From Lachnospiraceae bacterium (GTDB lineage: Bacteria; Bacillota; Clostridia; Lachnospirales; Lachnospiraceae), in NCBI GenBank assembly GCA_009774245.1, contig VSNM01000098.1:1-10410 (forward strand): a DNA stretch of 10,410 nt, written 5' to 3'. The notes under the pieces are model-generated. The model saw nothing but the letters and a program-made list of their open reading frames with translations, did no database searches and was not told the origin of the DNA. Shown here one piece after another: positions 6,969 to 10,410 of this stretch. The stretch's first letter is position 1, and every line of letters begins with the position of its first letter. A program made the position numbers and the translations under genes.

Positions 6969-8824
6969 ATTTCCATGTCCTCCTCTTTGTAGTACTGGCT
7001 CTGAATCTGGTACAGCCTTGCATAGGCGCCGTCCCTTTCAAGGAGAGCCTGATGACTGCCCATCTCCGTGATCTGTCCCTTTTCCATGAAAAAAATCCTG
7101 TCGCAGAAGCGGGTGCTCGAGAGCCTGTGCGAGATGAACACAGAGGTTTTGTCTGCGGACATTTCTCGGTATCTCTCATAGACTTCCTGCTCAGCCAGCG
7201 GATCAAGCGCCGCAGTCGGTTCATCCAGGACAAGAATGGGCGCTTCTTTATACAAAGCCCTTGCCATCCAGAGCTTCTGCTTCTCGCCGCCGGACAGGTC
7301 GACCGCATGGGCGCATACCCGCCTTTCCAGAGAGGTGTTCTCCTTTAAAGGAAGGCTTTCCACCTTTTCCCAAAGACCTGCCAGCTTCAGACACTGCCGT
7401 ACCCTGTCCAAATCCATCCCCGTATGATTTGCGCCGGATTCCGGTGCGGAGGCCACATTCTGCGCGATACTAAAAGGTAGCAGCTTCACGTTCTGAAATA
7501 CAGCCGAGACCATACTGTAATAGGATTCCCTGTCGTACTCCCGCACATTCCGTCCGTTTACCAGAATCTCTCCCTCTGTGGGATGGTAGAGCCCACACAA
7601 AAGTTTTACCAGCGTCGTCTTGCCTGCACCGTTTAATCCCACCAGAGCGATTTTCTCCCCGGGATGGACGGTAAAGCTAATGTCTTTTAGGGTTGCGTCA
7701 GAACTCTTCGGATAGACGAAGCTCACATGCCGGAAGGTGATCTCTGCGGCTGATTTCTTTTCTGCCAATTGCTGTTTCCCCCAAAAGGCTGTCCCCTCCC
7801 AGTTGTCCAAAAACTGCCGGAGCCTGCCGTAATCCAGATTCAGCCGTCCCACCCGTTCTCCCACGGACAGAAGCTGGGAACAGGCCTGCTGGGCGCCCGC
7901 TACCATCGCCATATACCAGACAAAATCGGACACAGCCATCTCTCCCCGGACGATCTGAACAATGAGAAACACATACGCACAGCCATCCCGCACAAAATTC
8001 AGGACGGAATCCACACAATTTGCCGCCAGGTAGGCATTTTCCCACCGTTTGACATAGCCCTCGCTGATCTTACGCTCCTTTTTCAGGATCCCCAAAAGCC
8101 ACCCTGACAGATCAAAGATCCGTATATCCTTGCCCGCCCTGAGATCGGTGGTCAGCCGCGCCACATAATCCATCTTCCGATTGGCGGCTTCCGCGAAATG
8201 CCGCATCTTTTTGTCATACGCCCTGGCTCTTTTCTGCAAAAAAGATGCCGTCAGCGTGGGCAGCAGCACCAGGATCAGGATGCCCGCGCTCTGGGTGAAC
8301 AGGATTCCGCCGTACAGCGCCACCGACAAAGCCGCCACCAGAAAATCCTTCCAGATCGGGTAGCCGTTCCGGAGCTCGGAGTGATGCCTATAAATAGCGT
8401 CATAGGAGGCGTACGCCTCATCGTGGAAACACTCATTTTCCAGAACCTCATAGTCCACAGACAGCCTCTTTTTCATAATACGCAGGATATAGAGATCCGG
8501 AATTGCACGTGTTTTGGTGTCTGCATAAACATTCGTTCCTGCCTGAATGCTGCCCACAAGGGCCAGGGCTGCCGCCAGGACAAGAAGCCGTCCGGTAAAC
8601 ACAGACAATGCCCAACCGTTTTCCAGCCCCGCCAGCACCAGCTTTGGCAGTCCGGCGCCAAGATACGGCAGCAGTACGCCGCTGGCAACCGCCAGTACAT
8701 AGCACAGGGCTGCCAGCGGCTCCCGGACACACAGTTCACGGAAAAAGCAGAACGTATTTTCTGCAAAACCATATCTTTTATCATGAGTAAAATTATTATG
8801 AGTTGACTTATTACCGTTTGACAT
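6956..8824 (-). CDS. ABC exporter subunit 1, TMD-NBD fusion
   Basis: A 622-aa first gene of the operon. The membrane domain spans about 28-330, with hydrophobic segments near 36-66, 77-95, 160-195 and 280-310. The ATPase domain spans about 360-600 with Walker A GLNGAGKTT (396-404), Q444, signature LSGGEKQ (510-516), Walker B D534-E535 and H566. It is clearly related to the following subunit and has the same architecture, so the two probably form a heterodimer with two intact ATP sites. The start ATG has an AGGGGGAGG site 8-12 nt upstream. An overlapping open frame upstream is a shadow. There is no peptidase domain and no recognisable substrate signature. The gene is G+C-rich compared with the protease gene to its right. 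Confidence 0.92.
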   Translation of the reverse strand: MSNGNKSTHNNFTHDKRYGFAENTFCFFRELCVREPLAALCYVLAVASGVLLPYLGAGLPKLVLAGLENGWALSVFTGRLLVLAAALALVGSIQAGTNVYADTKTRAIPDLYILRIMKKRLSVDYEVLENECFHDEAYASYDAIYRHHSELRNGYPIWKDFLVAALSVALYGGILFTQSAGILILVLLPTLTASFLQKRARAYDKKMRHFAEAANRKMDYVARLTTDLRAGKDIRIFDLSGWLLGILKKERKISEGYVKRWENAYLAANCVDSVLNFVRDGCAYVFLIVQIVRGEMAVSDFVWYMAMVAGAQQACSQLLSVGERVGRLNLDYGRLRQFLDNWEGTAFWGKQQLAEKKSAAEITFRHVSFVYPKSSDATLKDISFTVHPGEKIALVGLNGAGKTTLVKLLCGLYHPTEGEILVNGRNVREYDRESYYSMVSAVFQNVKLLPFSIAQNVASAPESGANHTGMDLDRVRQCLKLAGLWEKVESLPLKENTSLERRVCAHAVDLSGGEKQKLWMARALYKEAPILVLDEPTAALDPLAEQEVYERYREMSADKTSVFISHRLSSTRFCDRIFFMEKGQITEMGSHQALLERDGAYARLYQIQSQYYKEEDMEICRA

Positions 8825-8864
8825 GACTGTTTTACCTCCCCCTTTGCCGTTTGGGTTTTACCTG

Positions 8865-8894
8865 ATTTTATCATGTGGTTCGGAGTCAGCGCAA
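8865..8894 (-). promoter_or_regulatory. candidate promoter of exporter/two-component operon
   Basis: Read on the minus strand, TTGCGC (8889-8894) and TAAAAT (8865-8870) are separated by 18 bp. This would start transcription near 8858, giving a leader of about 35 nt with the AGGGGGAGG ribosome binding site before the ATG at 8824. The -35 is a weak match to TTGACA, as expected for an activator-dependent promoter. Confidence 0.5.
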
Positions 8895-8901
8895 TTGTTC
8901 T

Positions 8902-8935
8902 GCACGAATTGCACTGTGGGAGCACGAAATTGTGC
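8902..8935 (-). promoter_or_regulatory. paired direct repeats, probable LytTR regulator site
   Basis: GCACGAATTG at 8902-8911 and GCACGAAATTG at 8922-8932 are direct repeats offset by 20-21 bp, about two helix turns, starting 7 bp upstream of the candidate -35. On the minus strand they read CAATTTCGTGC and CAATTCGTGC. LytTR regulators such as AgrA, ComE and BlpR bind two roughly 9-bp direct repeats with about this spacing, just upstream of a weak -35. A third AATTG lies at 8893-8897, inside the -35. Confidence 0.5.
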
Positions 8936-8944
8936 GGTAACAAG

Positions 8945-9220
8945 TTATTTATCGCCAGTTCCTTCCTGCAACTGCTTTTGACTGAGAGCCATAACGCTCA
9001 AAACAGCGAAGACAACACACAACAATGCAGTCACGGCAATGGAGCTCCAATACAAAGAGGCCTCGCCGACGCCGTTTAGCAAGGCGGATGAGTTGACCGG
9101 CATCAGGGATTTGGCAATGACAACCTTGTACCGCTCAAATCCTTTTGTCAGAGTCAGCACAAGCGTTCCGGACTGATACTCCTGCGTGAAAATACTGCTC
9201 TCAAGTAAAATAAGGCGGCG
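8945..9220 (-). pseudogene. ABC-2 type permease remnant, internally deleted
   Basis: The minus-strand frame contains a segment typical of ABC-2 type permeases (FTQEYQSGTLVLTLTKGFER followed by YKVVIAK). It then jumps within a few residues to what looks like the last transmembrane helix and tail (SSIAVTALLCVVFAVLSVM...QKQL). The central part of about 100 residues expected between them is missing, and so is the normal N-terminus; what lies upstream is relaxase debris read in another frame. The result is an open but chimaeric 136-codon frame starting at 9355, which is unlikely to work. It ends 120 bp before the exporter operon. Confidence 0.65.
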
Positions 9221-9230
9221 GTGATAAGCA

Positions 9231-9325
9231 TTAACTATCCCGCCGCCGGTAAGCAGCGGCGGCAACAGCGGACTTGCCCTTGCCGTGGGATATGACTTTG
9301 ATACTAGCCCTCGTTGGAAGACCTG
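9231..9325 (-). pseudogene. MobA/MobL relaxase N-terminal fragment
   Basis: In a frame different from the permease remnant, the minus strand encodes IKVISHGKGKSAVAAAAYR and then stops at a TAA (9231-9233). This closely matches the conserved start of MobA/MobL relaxases (typically an IKxxSRGKGKSAVAAAAYR block), the DNA-nicking proteins of mobilizable plasmids and elements. The normal YH-containing start and everything after AYR are missing. It marks an old mobile-element insertion or deletion. Confidence 0.7.
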
Positions 9326-9412
9326 TTTATGGAGGTAATCGAAAAATGAAATCATGACTTTTATGAGAGCGATAAGCTGGAATCTGTCGATATCTTTTAC
9401 TTCGATATAATA

Positions 9413-10297
9413 TCAATTTCTTTTCTGCCTTACACAAATGATGACTGCCATAATAAGCATTGGACTCATACCGATAATACCAATATACGCCGGGCCAAAG
9501 ATTGCCATATCCGCATACTCAGGTTTAGTAAGATAAGCGAATATGGTAAATGCATTGGTTGCACCATGCATCAGTGATGGAAGCCAGATAGTTTCTGTCT
9601 TTTCATACACATAATCACACAAAATACCCATCATAACAGTAAAGAGGCAGAATACAATCGGACCGAGCACCGGGGCTCCAATATATTCTTTACCATACTC
9701 ATAACCGGCAAATATCATAACGGGCCAGTGCCAAGCCCCCCAAATTACACCACCCACGATACGTCCTTTAGTGACACCAAGTTTCTCCTTCAAGTATGGA
9801 TACAAAACACCTCTCCAACCGACCTCTTCACCTAATGCAGCAAACATATTAAAAAATGGTGCAAATGTAATTGCCTGAATACTAGAAATCAGTATATATA
9901 TTGGGATTGTTAATCCTTGCGCTTCCAGCTTTTCTAACGCACCAGCCTCTATAAGTCCGCGCAAGGTCAAAAATTCTGAATCAAATGCCTTGGGAAAGAT
10001 TATAAAAAACAAAACTCCACCAATGATGCTTAGTAAAGCAGGCATCCAAAGTGCAAAGAATACATATCGAATTTTACCCTTTAGCTGTGGAACCCATCCC
10101 ATACCTTTTAATGGAATCCTTGCTATAAGTGTAGCCATGAAAGGCATAAACATAGTTATCACCATAACAATACTAAATACCATTTGATTTCCATTGTTGC
10201 TAAAAATGACTGCAATACTTTCCAAAATCCATGCCAATCCAAATGCTGCTATCATATATGTCGTAAATTGTTTTCTGCTAATTGTTGTTTTTTCCAT
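9413..10297 (-). CDS. CPBP-family intramembrane metalloprotease
   Basis: A 294-aa polytopic membrane protein with about eight hydrophobic segments. It carries the CPBP (CAAX protease / bacteriocin-processing) motifs: E157-E158 with R162 in GEEVGWRG, H190 in WGAWHWP, and H244/N248 in LMHGATNAF. These residues are the expected metal-binding and catalytic set, so the enzyme looks active. Family members cleave prenylated proteins, or act in bacteriocin immunity and peptide maturation; the substrate here is unknown. The start has AAGGAGAT 8 nt upstream and overlaps by one base the stop of the preceding zinc-ribbon gene (TAATG), so the two are probably translated together. It is distinctly A+T-richer than the exporter operon. 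Confidence 0.9.
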   Translation of the reverse strand: MEKTTISRKQFTTYMIAAFGLAWILESIAVIFSNNGNQMVFSIVMVITMFMPFMATLIARIPLKGMGWVPQLKGKIRYVFFALWMPALLSIIGGVLFFIIFPKAFDSEFLTLRGLIEAGALEKLEAQGLTIPIYILISSIQAITFAPFFNMFAALGEEVGWRGVLYPYLKEKLGVTKGRIVGGVIWGAWHWPVMIFAGYEYGKEYIGAPVLGPIVFCLFTVMMGILCDYVYEKTETIWLPSLMHGATNAFTIFAYLTKPEYADMAIFGPAYIGIIGMSPMLIMAVIICVRQKRN

Positions 10298-10410
10298 TAT
10301 GAATTATCTCCTTTTCTCAATTCATAGGTTTCCACACAGAAGCCATTGTGTCCGCAAGCGGTACAGGTCAGTTTTCTGGCGCTCGGCGTGTGTTTCGACA
10401 AAAGAAACTG
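10297..10410 (-). CDS. zinc-ribbon protein, C-terminal part only
   Basis: The minus strand is open from the window edge to a TAA at 10297-10299 and gives 37 residues ending the protein. They contain LTCTACGHNGFCVETYELRKG, read here as a Cys-x2-Cys knuckle plus a third Cys, in line with a small zinc-ribbon. The family name and any N-terminal domain lie outside the window. Its stop overlaps the protease start, and the GGAG ribosome binding site of that gene is inside its last codons. Confidence 0.6.
   Translation of the reverse strand, partial: QFLLSKHTPSARKLTCTACGHNGFCVETYELRKGDNS

Noticed and set aside
6796..7308. 170-codon minus-strand frame across the ABC1/ABC2 junction
   Set aside because: It is an out-of-frame reading of the ABC subunit 1 ATPase region, Arg/Ser-rich as expected from shifted G+C-rich coding DNA.
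8198..8806. 202-codon plus-strand frame opposite ABC subunit 1
   Set aside because: It lies wholly antisense to a gene with complete ABC motifs, has no ribosome binding site, and shows no recognisable domain.
9241..9263. GCCGCC/GGCGGC inverted repeat as an oriT or terminator
   Set aside because: It is explained by Ala/Arg codons of the relaxase fragment and has neither a T run nor a recognisable nick-site context.

Overview
The window reads as chromosomal accessory DNA from a Gram-positive anaerobe of the Clostridia, most likely a Lachnospiraceae gut bacterium. The basis is strong GGAGG ribosome binding sites, an FlxA-like protein, an Rpn/YhgA-type nuclease of the kind common in that family, GHKL/LytTR two-component proteins and MobA/MobL relaxase debris. 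The genus cannot be read from the sequence.

Left part (1-2310). A rho-independent terminator closes whatever lies upstream. Two plus-strand genes follow: a 266-aa protein with a charged coiled C-terminal half (DUF6033-like) and a 265-aa FlxA-like coiled-coil protein. A third plus-strand frame starts behind a good ribosome binding site at 1775 but runs into a ~138-bp nested inverted-repeat element (1835-1972). On the far side of the element is a minus-strand remnant of a membrane protein whose homologous part stops at the element's edge. This stretch looks like an insertion or recombination scar.

Centre (2311-8935). All intact genes here are on the minus strand. An Rpn-family nuclease stands alone (2311-3261). 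A tight operon is then read from about 8858 down to 3476: ABC exporter subunit 1, ABC exporter subunit 2 (13-bp overlap), LytTR response regulator (30-bp gap), an unlisted 42-aa ORF, and a short GHKL histidine kinase. The 42-aa ORF fills the 142-bp regulator-kinase gap almost exactly, with 10 bp before it and 3 bp after it. Upstream of the first ABC gene is a candidate promoter (TTGCGC, 18 bp, TAAAAT). Just upstream of its -35 lie two direct repeats about 20-21 bp apart, the geometry expected for a LytTR-type activator. The inferred system is a self-regulated peptide-responsive or peptide-exporting module, with exporter, regulator, candidate peptide and kinase in one transcript.

Right part (8945-10410). 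A chimaeric reading frame joins a scrap of MobA/MobL relaxase to an internally deleted ABC-2 type permease remnant; both are dead. An A+T-rich CPBP-family intramembrane protease follows. Its start codon overlaps by one base the stop codon of an upstream zinc-ribbon protein that runs off the window edge. The G+C-rich ABC/two-component operon is flanked by A+T-richer genes and by mobile-element debris, so it may have been acquired horizontally.
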